DNA from: Zymoseptoria tritici IPO323
Taxonomy: Eukaryota > Ascomycota > Dothideomycetes > Mycosphaerellales > Mycosphaerellaceae
Direction: 5' to 3'
Length of the DNA: 64,000 nt
NCBI RefSeq assembly: GCF_000219625.1
Contig: NC_018211.1
Coordinates: 2,170,001-2,234,000, forward strand
Of the stretch, positions 20,674 through 32,983 are shown piece by piece. Within the stretch, counting starts at the first letter, position 1, and every line of letters starts with the position of its first letter. The notes beneath the pieces are model-generated. The model was not told where the DNA came from and did not search any database. It was given only the letters and a program-made list of their open reading frames with translations. The translations under genes and the position numbers were made by a program.

Positions 20674-22110
20674 GTATGCATTCGGATTCCTCACCATTGT
20701 ATCCTGGCAGCTGGGTGGTGGGAAGCCGGAAGCATGTCCGACGCTTCTTCGTCCTGTGCTTCAGTTCGCAACTTCGTCCCAAGAGTACAGACGACGCACA
20801 CCGCCACCTCAGCTTGCATCAAAGAGGCCAAGGACATACCACACACCCAGGGACAGTAGTGTGCCATTCCTCGGACTTGTTCCAACAAGCTGACATTGCG
20901 TGCTGCATCAGTCAGAAATTCCAGTCTCAAAATAATGCTGCTCCGGGCCAAGCTGCTGAGCTAATCTCTGCTGCAATCATGTTGATGGGAGCGACAAAAA
21001 GGGCTGTGGTGTAGGATTGGTGAGTAGCATGCGTCCCCGGGTCCTAACGTTCTCCAGTGGATCAAAGCTGACCACCATGTCGCAATGCCTTTGCGACACC
21101 GATCACAGCTGTATTCAGTCGTAACTCTGGCAATCATGTGCGTCAACGCTTTGCGAAAGTCGGTGTGGGCAGAATGGTGTGAGCCGTTCTATCCTGAGTC
21201 TGGGTGAGAAGGTGTCTGGGTCAGGAGCGGCGATCTGGGCAGGTTGCGCTGAGCTGATCTAACATGGATTCGAGTGCTCGATAGGCCAATCCATTCGCTA
21301 CTCTTGCGTGGCTTCTGTCTCTTTTCAAGCTGCTCAGTTCAAGGCGAGCAGAGCTGGATGTGTACTTGCGAGGGACGATCCTTCTTCTGTTGCGATCCCA
21401 ACAGCTATTCGAGTGGCAGGCCTTTGGGCGCAGTATGCCGAATTCAGTGCCTTTGCAGTCGTCGGTGTTGGTAGCGGTCTCTCGTGCGACCGCCGCCAGC
21501 CCTAATAATGTGGCCTGTCGCGAGGTCATGGTCGATCGATATTCGTACTCAACCTTGAACAGACCAGACAGATCGAGGAGAGGACTTTATTCAGAGACGA
21601 GGGCCCGGATTGGCTGCAGGATAACTGGAAATTGGGTCGCTGGAAATGTAAGATTTCTTTGGACATTGAAGTGTTGCTGGTCGACAGATCATGTCGCAAC
21701 CTTCGAGCAGTATATGGCGCGCTTTGGTGCCTGCGCGACTTGCAGTGTGCAATACGGCCGCGGCAGCTCGTTTCTATTTACTGGCAGCACGGTTCCGCGA
21801 AGGCCTTTCGCGGGGTTCAGCCGGTAGAGCACCATGACAACGCCCGCCTCTATACGTCGTCTTGATCGCGGTGCTGTGAGTGAGGGATCGGCGAGAGACG
21901 TCGGCTCCTGGCAGCAGATGACTATGCCGACCAATCGACTTCATGCTTTGTCGTCTTGACTCCAGGCGGTTGTGACACATGCATCGTCCCAGAAGGTCCC
22001 ATATCGCCAGAGGTTCGGTGGCTTAGCCGACTCGATACTTCCATATCCACAGATGCTTTGCTGTGTATGCGTTGAAACGCAGCGAAGCAGTCACTCCTCG
22101 GCGTTGGTTT
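20674..22110. other. Gene-free stretch
   Basis: About 1.4 kb with many short overlapping frames but no motif, signal peptide or splice structure that I can support. Confidence 0.4.
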
Positions 22111-22770
22111 TCAACCATTGGTACTCTCCGTCTTGCCATCCTCCATGTTGACATCTTCCATTTTCACATCATCATCTTGTCCAGCTGTACCCGCCCGCAG
22201 CGTGAAGCCGCCCTCTGCTCCCTCTTCTTCGGCCACATCCTCCACATCCTCTGCAGAAGCCTGACCCTCTACCCCAGCCTTCTCCACCTCTTTGCCTCCC
22301 GCCTCCAACAAGTGCTGAACCACATCGTTCTTGTCCGCTCGCTCCGCCTCGAACATCGCCAGGTGTCCTGCAGCATTCTTCAGCCACATGTCCGCACCCA
22401 CTCCGAGGAGCGTCTTGACGACAGGCAGATGGCCGTTGTATGCCGCCCAGTGTAGAGGCGTGTTCCCTTCCTTGTTTCCGTGGTTGATCAATGGAGAGAA
22501 GCCAGTTTGATCGGCGCCCTCCTCGATCTTGAGCTGAGAGAGTATTGAGCTGAGCAGCTCTGACAAGCCATTCGCCGAGCAGAAGTGTAGAACTGTGTTG
22601 CCCGTCTCTGGGTCAATAGCAGCTTCGAGGATGTCCTTTCGGCGACATTGGTACTGTTCTGCGAGCTGTTGAATGCTGGTGTCCAACTCCTGGGACTCGT
22701 TGGCGCGGGTGAGGTACAGGAGGTCGTCGATCTGCTCGAACTCAAGCGGCGGAGGTGTCGAAACGCGCAT
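22111..22770 (-). CDS. YAR1: Ankyrin-repeat protein, Yar1-like
   Basis: 219 residues, single exon, ATG at 22770. Ankyrin repeats are clear: GNTVLHFCSANGLSELLSSIL (about residues 56-77) and NTPLHWAAYNGHLPVVKTLL (about 103-123). A third lies at NAAGHLAMFEAE to VVQHLLEAG. An acidic C-terminal tail rich in Glu/Asp follows. Size, repeat number and acidic tail match Yar1, the dedicated chaperone that escorts ribosomal protein Rps3 to the nucleus in yeast. Orthology is inferred from this architecture, since many fungal ankyrin proteins look similar. Its upstream region is cut 95 bp from the start codon by the 14.5-kb element. Without that insertion it would share a promoter with ERG7. Confidence 0.75.
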   Translation of the reverse strand: MRVSTPPPLEFEQIDDLLYLTRANESQELDTSIQQLAEQYQCRRKDILEAAIDPETGNTVLHFCSANGLSELLSSILSQLKIEEGADQTGFSPLINHGNKEGNTPLHWAAYNGHLPVVKTLLGVGADMWLKNAAGHLAMFEAERADKNDVVQHLLEAGGKEVEKAGVEGQASAEDVEDVAEEEGAEGGFTLRAGTAGQDDDVKMEDVNMEDGKTESTNG

Positions 22771-22856
22771 CGTGACTGCGGATTGGTGTAAAAGGAAGAT
22801 GACAGTGGAGAAGAAGTTTGTGAGAGATTTGTTCTTCTGCTCGCATGTGAAAACCT

Positions 22857-22865
22857 TAAACCTTG
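22857..22865 (+). repeat. Left target-site duplication of the 14.5-kb element
   Basis: TAAACCTTG, repeated exactly at 37412-37420 on the other side of the element. Confidence 0.9.
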
Positions 22866-22950
22866 TAGTCTCAGGCGCTCAGACCACCTCGCTTAACGGG
22901 CCTATTAGCTGCAAGCAGCTGGCCCTACTGTAGGTAGTCTGAGGGTCTAG
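22866..22950 (+). repeat. Left terminal region with inverted repeats and a hairpin
   Basis: TAGTCTCAG terminus, an AGACC block, a small hairpin (GGGCC...AGCTGC-AA-GCAGCT-GGCCC, 22898-22924) and the inner inverted block ending GAGGGTCTAG at 22950. Confidence 0.75.
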
Positions 22951-23140
22951 ACGCGCTTTTTTCGTAATAGAGCGCAGCATTAGTATGTAAACACTACTAA
23001 TATATAGTGCAGCATTAATAACGGCTAGTAGCGACGATAGCGACACTAGGTATAATATTTAAATTTCGGACATTATAACTTTGTACAACTAGACCTGCTA
23101 AACAACCTCCTACTATCTATTTGTCTATACCTCCTTAGTA

Positions 23141-23220
23141 GCGACCTCTAATAGAGCTCGCGTACTTCGCATCTTAACGACGCGTTTATATAGTAGGACG
23201 CGAGCTCTATTAGAGGTCGC
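23141..23220. repeat. Perfect 22-bp inverted repeat (large hairpin)
   Basis: Arms 23141-23162 and 23199-23220 are exact reverse complements (starting GCGACCTCTAATAGAG) around a 36-nt loop. It lies between the left terminus and the helicase frame. Confidence 0.9.
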
Positions 23221-23269
23221 AGTTAGCGACTAATGCTAACAAAACTATATCTACTAGAACCGTACGCGC

Positions 23270-26200
23270 TCCTTCTACAAAGTTACAGTCCCCGATTCTC
23301 TAATAGCTCCCCTAAAGGCCCGCTATAGATAACTAAAGGTTGCTAATCCCCGATCTTGCGCTAGCGATATCTCGAGTAGCTTTAGTACTAGTAGTACCGG
23401 ACAAGATAAGAATAGTATAGGGACGTCGGTCGTTAAGGAAAATCGATCGCAAAAGTAGTCTCCTAGTGCAGATATCGAGTGTATAGCTGCCCTACTCGAC
23501 TAGTTCGATAGGTACCTAGGCGACGACAACGGTAGTAATAGCGGGCTTTCGGACGTACCTAGTAACTTCGACGATGTAGGAGGGCTTTAGGGTAGTCTAT
23601 AAGCATCCGTTAAGGCGTCCGAGGAAGATTTGTCTATATAGAAGGTCCTAGGTAGAGGGGATATAAGGATCTATTTCGCTAGGCGACGCGAATAGGTAGC
23701 TAAGATAACCGCCGCTCTGTTGCGTACGCTAGTAGAGGTTAACAACACAGGCATAGAGAAGGTCGTGCTTTAGGCGCTACATAATGTATAGCGGCAAAAT
23801 ACTAACCCGGAAGCTGTGCGTTCTACCTAGCTCGGTCCGGTAGGCGCTAACGGCAAGCTAACCCTCGAGATACCTAAAGACATAGTTAGTAGTCTGTTTG
23901 TGCTGTCGCGCTAGCGGGCGTTTCTTTAGGTGCGTAATGTAATTAACTAGGCGATCGACGAGCCTATCCCTATCGATAGCGGGCTACCTATAACTACCGC
24001 TTAGTAGATGCATTTGGTTTAGCAGGCGGTACAACTCCTCCTTCCCTACTACGCTCGCCCGCCGTAGGTCCGGGCACTCTACTAGCTACTGTTTAACAAC
24101 CGAGATCTTGTCTAGATCGCTACTACGTCTGTAGGTAAGAGCCTCGTCTTCTAGGTATAGCCTATTATCCGTAATAAGATGTCGATCCTAATCTTGCCCT
24201 TAAACTAGATTAGTAGGGAACAGTTTAAAAGGATCAAAGGTATAGGAGGCAAGCTAGTTACACTAACACATAATACGAAGGCTAGTACTACGGCGGACGA
24301 CTAGAAACTCCTATATTCTAGTAGGTGTACCTACTTAATATTATCTCTAAAGATAGCTATATAGTCCTAGTTCCGGAAGCTTATAATAAGGACCGACGTG
24401 CGGAAAAGGCTAGGAATACTCGTCTACGATAAGTTTTATCTCGTCTACTAGTAGGGTATTAAGGGAGGAGGATTCCGGAAATAGTATGCCTAGCTAAAGA
24501 ACCTCCGGACTATACTTTACGAGTAGGTGAAGTTTTACGGCTGCTCTACGACGCTTAATGCGTCTACTCTGCTTAAATGTTAGGAGGCGGCCGGGTTCGA
24601 CCCGGATACTTAGCTTATTCGTAATCTAATCGATCGGCCAGAGATATCGATGCGGTATTATACTATTCCGGACGGGATGCTAACGAACTAGCGGGCGCTT
24701 CGGTATCTGCTCGCAGACCTAGTCGGCCTAGACAGCGTTGCCAGACCTTAGAGCGTAGAGAAGACGGTCGTCTTTATTAATAGCCGTGCCGGCATCTATG
24801 CCGCTACTACTAGTCTCTAGGCCTATATCTAAGTAAGGTATCCTAGTTAGCTAAGTTCGGACGAAGTACACTAGCTCGTAAGGACTTACTACGGCAGGAC
24901 TGTAAGGAGGACTTAGGCAAATGTTATCCGAGAGTTCTAGAAGCCCGACTCCTGCATCCGCATCCTTCTAGCTACTAAGGCGCTTAGCCTAGGGGTTAAC
25001 TTACCTAATATCAAACGTATTATGTAGTACCGACTAGCTATAAACGGCACTATGCGTACTATTATCTAGCGTACTAGCCGCGTAGTCCGAGATAGTCGAA
25101 AATAGGGAGCTAGTTCGTTTACGTTCCTACATAATCCGTAGATGCTCGGTAATCGGGTTGTGCAAAGGCCGCCGGACTCTTAGGTCCCTACGAGATGGCA
25201 GAGCTAAGCAGACGACGATACCGCAACGCCTACGAGCTCTAACGCTAACATAGATTGCCTATTAGACGCTAGTTCAGATGTCGATAAGCCTCTTTAGGTT
25301 AGCTAGTCGAAGAAAAAGAAGGGTAAACTAACAAATTAGCAGAAGCGCGACAAGATAGATAGATATGTCTAGAAGTTTGTTAACGCTTGTCCGCCGAGCA
25401 GTACGTCCTTTCTACCGTCTTATCGCCGCGTTACGGCACTTAAGTTGTTTTCCGAGGTACCTAGGCCAGTAGTAGGACGTGTCTATTGCGATATCTGCTC
25501 GCCGGCGTCCGCTCTGCCTTCGGATTATATACTCGAATAAGCGACTAATCTAGGTACTCGTACGGCAGCAAGCATTACCCGGCTATACCTTAAGTCGATC
25601 CGCGATAGTCTAATTAAATAGGAGTCCGGAGCCGCTTAGTTATACTATAGCAACGCCGTCTTTCCGGGAGTTCCTAGGTCTCTACTGCCTTTGTATATAG
25701 TTAACTACCTCGCTAAAGCGTACAGTGTAGAGGACACGCTACCCGATTTTAGCTATAGCCGGATCTAGGGACTCTATATAGGTGTCGACTTCGTAGTCTC
25801 TTCTAAGTTATGCGACATGCTAGCACTACAGTTGTCGACCCTACGTAAGGTCGCGGAGTCTATTAAAGCCTAGCAGCTATAGGAGCTTGCGACTAAGCGC
25901 GAGGGTCGGGAGAGGGAGCGCTAGGAGGAGCGCTAGCGCTAGCGGCTCCGACGAGAAGAAGCCTCTTCTAGTCGAGAACAGGATTGTTTCGCAGCCTCTT
26001 AGGAAGTAAGGTCTGCTAGTGCTCCGGACCCTCGTATTGTCGCCTTTACTACTAGTAGTGCTTGTTTGGTCCTTGCTCGTACACCCTTCCCGGTATTGCC
26101 TACCTCCTTAGTCGTTACTAGTTCTAAGCGCCGCTAAGGGAAGGCAAAAGCTCCTCCTCTGCCTACTCCCGGCCTGTCTGCTAGCGCCTAGCCTCTACCT

Positions 26201-26530
26201 CCTGCGGCAGTTCCTAGCCCTACGGCGGTAGGCTCTCGGAAGGGCAAGAGCGCGGCTTCTAGTCCTATTGTCGCCCGAGCCTCGCCGGTGCGTAGATTCG
26301 GCACAGAATTGGATCCTAATCGTCGAGGCTCTCGTACGCCTACTCCTGTTTCTCTAGCATCCTCCGAAGCAGCCTAGTCGCCTATAACTACGGAAACATC
26401 TCGAGGTAGGAAGCGGGTTGTAAACGGGGTTTATTAGCGGCATTAACTCGGGTAGATTAATAGTTATATAGATAAGCTAAATAGAGAGAAGAGGTAGTTA
26501 GCGCTAGGTAGTTTGTTTTGCTAAGAATGC
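23270..26530 (+). pseudogene. RecQ-like superfamily-2 helicase remnant
   Basis: Limits are approximate; one frame carries the motifs. Walker A reads TSVGKSLVF (GKS at 24134-24142), followed by ILILPLN (motif Ia). The DEAH-box position reads DKFY (24428-24439), which DEFH would become by one TG-to-TA and one CA-to-TA change. Then come a stop pair plus G where RecQ has QWG, a C-terminal lobe with ILLATKALSLGVNLPNIKR (24960-25020), and motif VI QRTSR where QRTGR is expected. A long region rich in charged residues, Ser and Pro follows (25300-26400). About 1,000 codons in all. Such helicases unwind DNA; here one may have served the mobility of the element. Inactive in this copy. Confidence 0.75.
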
Positions 26531-26667
26531 TAAGTTATAAGTGTATTTTTAGCTACTAGGCTCTTAGTTAATATTAGTTAACACTATCGTCGACCTTATC
26601 TTAAGCTAAGTTAATATTAATATCTTATAATATAGATTAACAATAGTTAGCTTCTAGTTCTCGTTAT

Positions 26668-29600
26668 ATGCGTAGTCCTCGTCCACCTACCCCCTAGTCG
26701 CCATCTAATTCGCCCGAGGGCTCGCCGCTACCTACGACTAAAGCTAGCTAGCAGACGAAACCTAAGCCGACTAGGAGGAAGAGAAGGAACAACTAGCATA
26801 GCGACTCGAAGTCCGCTCGCGAGAAAGTGGACTTTATACTACAGACTATTCGCGGGTAGCACCTATCGTTCGAGGACTTCCTAACGCTTTATATAACAAC
26901 TAAGAAAGAATAGAACACACCTAACTAAGGCGAGCGGGCGGCTACTAGGGCAGCAAAGTTAGCATAGATTCTGTAGGAGGATAAAGTAGTAGAGTGCATC
27001 GCACTATATATATCTAATAGTAAGTAGCTAAGTGCTGCGAGTCTAGCGAAAGAGCTCGAGGATCTAAAGGGACGGAAGGTAAGCAATATTAGCACGTATA
27101 GGTTCTGTTACTAAGTCTATATAGGAATTCGGGTCTTAGGACAGAAAACTGCCCGCAAAAGAACTAGATTACAGAGACGCGGTAGCAGCTATAGGTTAGT
27201 ACGTCCTATCTATTTAGGCTCTCGTAAAGGAGCTCTTAGGCTTGCCGGCAACTTAGGATCTCTCTAAGTTAATGCTCCGCTGCATTAGTCTTATTTCTAG
27301 TATGCTTCTGCGTATAAGACATCCTCGATCTAGGAACTAGTTCGCTATGTAGTTAGGAGTGTACCTGCAGAGTTAAGGTGTCAAACGTCGCGTTCTTGCA
27401 GTCCTAGCTAGACTAGGTATATGCGGATACCCGAAGAGTATATACCGTTGCAACCGGATGCTCTACGACCTAGCTGCCGGTCGCATTAAGGCATTCAGCC
27501 GGTCTAACCTTACCTATAGTATATTCGACAACCTAGACTACTTTGCCCGCGTCGGCTAGCATAGCTTCGGCAGGCGGGACATCCTAAAACATGTTACTAC
27601 CGTAAAATAGTTTAAGAGCATCGAGGTGCTATGCTTAGGCCTAAAGAAAGAACTATTCCGAGAGGACAGGCCGCTTTAGCTATAAGACATCCTAGATAGC
27701 CCGGGCAACCGGCACGATGCTTAGCAGAAGGCGATCTTACTCTACTTAATCGCAAGCGCTATAGCAAGGGTATATCTAGCCGACGTTGCATAGGCATTCG
27801 GTGTCGAATCTAACAATTCTGTTTTAAAAAAGAAACCGAAGAAGAAGAAGAATGTTAGCTAGGACCCTAGTATTAGTAGAGATACCGCTACCGGTAGCGA
27901 AGCTAACCCTAACGGCATCGACTAGACTAAAGTAAAGGGCTTCCCTTAATTCCCGGCTTTTAATCGTATAGTAAAGTAGAAAACTATTAGTACTACTATA
28001 AATCTAATCTACGAACAAGAGGGCACAACCGAAGGCACTTATAACGTTATAGAGAATATACTAGAGGAGCAACTTAAGCTTAGGGAATTATACGAACAGG
28101 CTGTTAAAGGACAGAACGCGGACTAGATCTGCCGCCCTAGTAATTTCGACTGCTACGAACGCCCTCCTACTACTTAGACCCAGCCCTCTACTAGGCAGAC
28201 CTAAGTGCCCGCTCCTCTAAATTAGTCGCCTACAGCTAATAACTATCGTCCCGGCATACAAATTCAGCCCCCCTCCTCGCAATATTAGCCCCCCTCCTCG
28301 CAACATCAGCCGCCTACCTCGCAAAGCTGCCCTCCTAGCTTACAATATCAGCCGCCTACCTCGCAAAGCTGCCCTCCTAGCTTACAATACTAGCCGCCTA
28401 CCTCGCAAAGCTGCCCTCCTAGCTCGCAATATTAGCCGCCTACCTCGCAGAGTTAGCCTCCTAGCTTATAGTACTAGCCGCCTAGCTTATAGTACTAGCC
28501 GCCTAGCTTACAGTACCAGCCGCCTACCTTATAGAGTTAGCCTCCTAGCTTATAATACTAGCCGCCTACCTCGCAGAACCGCCTCCCTACGCTACGGAAT
28601 CCGCCTCCTACTAGTCGAGACTAGCCCCCTAGCACTCGTAATCGACCACCTACGGACAGAGAACGTGCTAAGGACGACGTTCTGCGTATTCGACAGCTAG
28701 TCGAGGACTTTACGGGTAGTGCGTATAACCCCTCTAGGTATATTCTACTAATGTACGGCGATCAGCTCTCCGTAAGCAATATGCGGACGTAGCTAAAGGA
28801 GTCCCGGGAGAATAAGGACGATTTTAACCGCATGCAATAGGTACTGCTATTGCCTAGGCTCTTCTACCTTAAGATGTATCTAATACAGGTAATCGAGAAC
28901 AATTTTAACGGCAGAGAGGGCTGCCGGGCTAAATCGTTACTCCTAGTATACTAGGAGATAATAGAGCGGAAGATATGTCTATTATTTCACGCGCCGTATA
29001 GCTACCTAGAACGACTAACACTCGACAGCTTTAATGCAAGGGTGCTAGCATTCGTGTACGAAGAAATCGACCTAGTAGTTCCTAAGAGGCATGTTATATC
29101 TAACTATATCTAGGCGCTGTTAGCCGACGGCTTTATAGGTCTGGTCGGAAAGGTGTACGAGAAGGTGTTCTCGCTGTCTACTTATCGCCTAGAACCCGAT
29201 GCTATTAAAGCTAACACCTAGAAGGCAAAGAATTCGTACTCCTCGAAGAAGCAGCAGGGGAAGAAGGCAAAGGCGACTAAAAAGGTAGCTGCCCGGATCG
29301 ATAGAAACGAAGAGCGGAGAAACTATGTCCGATTCCTATATATCGTCGAGACGTATTATATACTTAGCTAGGCTGTTAAATATGCGGACATTAGCCTACT
29401 ACGTCGAGTCGTTAACCGCTATATCCTAATCTTCTATATACGCAGCTACAAGAATTACGCTTTTATTATGCTATAGATAAAATAGCTAACCGATTCTAAG
29501 GCGTTAGATCCGGTGCTGCAAAGAGCGATACTAGCGAACGGGTTCGTAAATATAGCGGGTGCCGAGGACAGTTAGTTCGAGATTAACCGGGCAAACGAGT

Positions 29601-30150
29601 TCCTTAATCGATACCTAAAGACTCTTATTAGCAGCTGCCGCAATAGGATATTCGACGTCGAGAATTAACTAGAAGAGGCAACCCTCTTAGCAACGTATAC
29701 TAGCTATCTGCGAGAGGTTATAGAGGCTAGCTTCGGGGAGTCTACAAACACAAAGCACACGTCCCCAAAATTAGTTAAAGAGGTGCATGCCGTCGCAGCG
29801 GCATACTAGGACGAGACGTTAAAGACTAAAGAAGTCGATCCGGATCCTAACGCAGTAGCCTAGTTTTACGCTATAGACCTGTATACTATAGGTATTAAGA
29901 ACCTAGTAACTCTAGTTAAGAATATTAGCTGTCTAGAACGCTTTAATAAGAACGTAGTAGTTAAAGGACAATAGATTGTATAGGCCGACTAGCCCTTATT
30001 GTCTGTTAGTATAGAGCTTCCGGACCTAAGGACGGACCCTTACTTGCAACGAGCGGCAGCGACCGACCTAACACCTGGACTTATTATGTTATCCTAGGAT
30101 CCGATAGACGGATACGAATTAGAGCTTTTATAACAAGGCGAGGTAGAGTA
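26668..30150 (+). pseudogene. DUF6589-like protein remnant
   Basis: Limits are approximate. The N-terminal part reads from an ATG at 26668 (MRSPRPPTP, then EKVDFILQTIR). The frame changes between about 27110 and 27270 (intron or indel) and continues with LRIRHPRSRN, LGVYLQS, RRVLAVLARLGICGYPKS, IFDNLDYFARVG and DILDSPGN. A Pro/Gln/Ser minisatellite follows. The C-terminal half has YLERLTLDSFNARVLAF, AVKYADISLLRRVVNRY, LDPVLQRAILANGFVN and AFVYEEIDLVVPKRH. From memory this order matches proteins labelled DUF6589, common near fungal transposons and of unknown function. A profile search is needed to confirm. Stops are mainly TAA/TAG. Confidence 0.55.
28250..28610 (+). repeat. 42/21-bp minisatellite inside the DUF6589-like frame
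   Basis: Units beginning CAGCCGCCTACCTCGCAAAG repeat every 42 bp, with 21-bp half units near 28470-28515. They encode Pro/Gln/Ser/Tyr-rich repeats (QPPTSQSCPPSLQY when C is kept at RIP sites). In-frame periodicity indicates a repeated linker of the protein. Confidence 0.85.
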
Positions 30151-30499
30151 ATGTTAGTTACTTCGCCAGTCGCTACGTGCTATACGGGAGCAAACCGGGC
30201 GTAGCAGGGCGCTATTATGCGCCTGCTATCGTTAGCTAATTTCCGAAATTCACGGGCATTAATTGTGTTAACTACACAGGTGCCTCTTAGTATATCTACT
30301 GCCCTATCGACATTATTACTCGGAACTCTTCTATCTACTAATAACATCTTAACTCTACTTTATTATCTACTTCCTTATCTACTCTCTTGTCTACTTTATC
30401 TACTAATTAACTATCTCTTCTATTACCTACCTTCGCAAACGTACGCGAACTCGAATACTAGCTTACTATAAGCACTCCTACGAGCGGCAGAAACCTCTC

Positions 30500-32060
30500 G
30501 GGTCTCTAGCGACTAGCCGACTTTAGCGAAGCCCTACCAGGCACTAATTAAGACTAGTATAACGCGGCATACATCTGGATATAGGCGAACTAGTTCAGCT
30601 AGCCAAAAATACGGATATTAGAGCTCGAGGTAACAGCGTTTATCGTCAAGCTTTATAGCGTCCTTATATAGGAGGATAGTGCTATACTAGATCTACTTAA
30701 GAGATTTATACCTAGGTTACACGCCTTTAGCAGACCGCACACCGAACTTATGCTTCTCCTCGACAGCCGAGCCGACTAGGCGAAGCTTATTCCCCGGGAT
30801 AAGATCGCTGCGCGTATGCGCGGCCGTAACGATTTCTACCCGTATACAAGCACTACTTCGCTTTCTGCGATCCTAGCTAGCTTTATAGTAGGTACCGAGC
30901 GCATAGGCGAGCCGGAGGAGAAGGATAGTTAACGCGGCTGCGACTAATGCGGTCTATACGATAACCAGAAAGGCTTCGTTAAAGGCTGCTATACATTCCC
31001 GGCGCTAGATAGTTTGTCCAAGCTCTGGTCAGGCGCGTGTACTAACTGCCTACTAGACGGTAATAAGAAGGGATGTAGCATTAGTAGAAGGAAGTTATCG
31101 CGAGTTTACGATAGGCTAGTATCTAAAAATACGGCTAATACGTCGACTAGACGGCGCAACGATCCGCTATTAGCATTACTTAGACGCGTCCTAGCCGAAG
31201 TTAATATTGTAGACATCTTCGACGGAGATAGTGTCCTAGATGCTATTAGCTATCCTACTTCGAACGACTCTATCCTATAAGAAGACTGCATAGTAGGTAT
31301 ACTTAACATTCTATTCGTCTTTAGCTAGTACGATACTATAGAGGCTTACGTCGGTCGGATAGAAAGCGCAGCGGCTAAGACTATAGAAGCATGTCGGACT
31401 GCTATTAGGAATGCCGCTATAGCTCGAGACTAAACTAAGATAGCCGCGGCCGAGGAGAGACAGGTGTCCTTATCCGGATCTAAAGACTCTGTGCTAGTGT
31501 TTAGTATGCCGAAGGCTAAGGTCCGAGAGCGCAAGCAGTATAGGAGCACGAGATTAGAGCGACTAACTTAAGGTAGGAGGGTTCCTATTAACGAGGACCG
31601 TTCTAGGCGCTGCTCGGATCGAAAGAATTTGCCCGGCAGCTTCGGAGAAATAGACATCGAAGATAAAGACGATCTAGTCGTTCCTTCGGCCCGGAAATCC
31701 GGAAGGAAGAAACTAGCACTTACCGACCTGTTTAGCAGCCCCGAGCCGGAGACTACGCTAGCGAAGAAGCAAGCTTTAATAATAAGCAACATCTTTAGCA
31801 GCTTGCTAAGTAGTCGTAATAAGAGTCGCATAGTAACCTAGCCTTCCTAGCCTCGCGCCTCGCAGCCGCCTAGGCAGAGGGTCTATAAGCCGCGACAAAT
31901 TTCAGACGAGGAGATAGTCGACGCCGGAGGGGACCGAGACGTTACTATAGAGTCCGTGCCTACAGGTACTATAAGGCCTAGTAGGAGCAACAAAGTAGAC
32001 AAGAGTGATCGCCGCCGTAAGCGGTAGTTAGATAGCTACACTAAGACACTAGAGCTTGCT
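30500..32060 (+). pseudogene. Cys-motif gene of the element, copy A
   Basis: Limits are approximate; one plus-strand frame with TAA/TAG interruptions. Core: LSAILASFIVGTERIGEPEEK, then CDQCG...GCYTFPALD...GACTNCLLDGNKKGCS. The paired CxxC elements and following Cys resemble the zinc-binding-like pattern seen in several fungal proteins of unknown function (possibly DUF3716; not verified). The second half is Arg/Lys/Ser-rich and low in complexity, ending about 32060. Copy B at 34002-35780 is a diverged paralogue in the same orientation. Two conserved hairpins follow directly downstream. Function unknown. Confidence 0.6.
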
Positions 32061-32132
32061 TAATTTATAGCGCCTGTACTGCTATTTTGGATTCGCGTTT
32101 TGCTTTATTACCTACGTAGCTGCTATACTACC

Positions 32133-32161
32133 GTCCTGTCGTTAGGATAGCCCTGCAGGAC
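32133..32161 (+). ncRNA. Conserved hairpin 1 (CGTTAGGATAGCCCT loop)
   Basis: Stem GTCCTGT/GCAGGAC (one T-G wobble) around the 15-nt loop. One of four hairpins with the same loop and different stems. Classed as a structured element; transcription is not shown. Confidence 0.55.
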
Positions 32162-32283
32162 TAGCGACCGCTTCTTAGCATTTGTTTAGCGCATTGCGCC
32201 TTAGATTTTACGAACGGCAGTCGCTCTAACACGACATGCTAATTAGCAATAGACTACAAGCCCGTTATTAAAGGTCCGTTCGC

Positions 32284-32310
32284 ACCTATCGTTAGGATAG
32301 CCCTATAGGT
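32284..32310 (+). ncRNA. Conserved hairpin 2
   Basis: Stem ACCTAT/ATAGGT around the identical 15-nt loop, 151 bp after hairpin 1. Confidence 0.55.
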
Positions 32311-32970
32311 CGACAGCAAGTTGCTAGATATATTCTTCGAATTAAACCTTAGTATCCCTATTAGCCATCGCCTTATATTACTTAGGTGTTGCGTAAACCC
32401 AGTAGTGTTATAAACAGGAGCGCAGCTTCTTTATCCGTATTATACTTATTATCCGAGCTGCTATAACGCCGGAGTCTAGGACTCGTATTATGCCTACGCT
32501 AAAGTAGGCGGGCCTAGTATATATACACGGACTAAGGAGTCTAACATAGCCTCGAGGCTCGTAAACATAAGAGGAGCTATAAGACAAGGTCTGAACCGTA
32601 GACCGGAATAAATCTTAGATCCGGCTATACCGCACACCTTATAATTCCTAGTACTACTAGAATAGCCAAAGTTACTACTAAGTCCTTACTACCGGAGCGA
32701 GGCTAATAAGCTATATAACCGACTTTACGGCTAAGATCTCACTACTAAAGTGAGCCTAGTAAACTATGTAACCTGACCGCGACGATAAGTAATATCGTGC
32801 TCCCTAAACACCTACGTACAAGGCGCGACAGCAAACCTATTACGCGCTGTTATACACGCAGGAGGGGCCGCGTAGTAAATTTACGAGCCAGCTGACGCAC
32901 TAACTAGCCGACTCGAAAGCGGTAATTGTACTAGCTGTATAGAGGGCAACCTGCGTATATCTACAGCCCT

Positions 32971-32983
32971 ACTAACCTCGTTT
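32971..32983 (+). repeat. Left target-site duplication of the nested insertion
   Basis: ACTAACCTCGTTT, repeated exactly at 33740-33752. Confidence 0.8.

Larger units (their letters stand above)
32061..32970. other. Non-coding spacer after copy A
   Basis: Contains the hairpin pair (32133-32161, 32284-32310). The rest (32311-32970) is TA-rich mutated sequence in which I see no continuous frame. Confidence 0.4.

Noticed and set aside
28250..28610. CRISPR-like array
   Set aside because: The repeats are contiguous 42/21-bp coding units without unique spacers, in a eukaryotic transposon gene.
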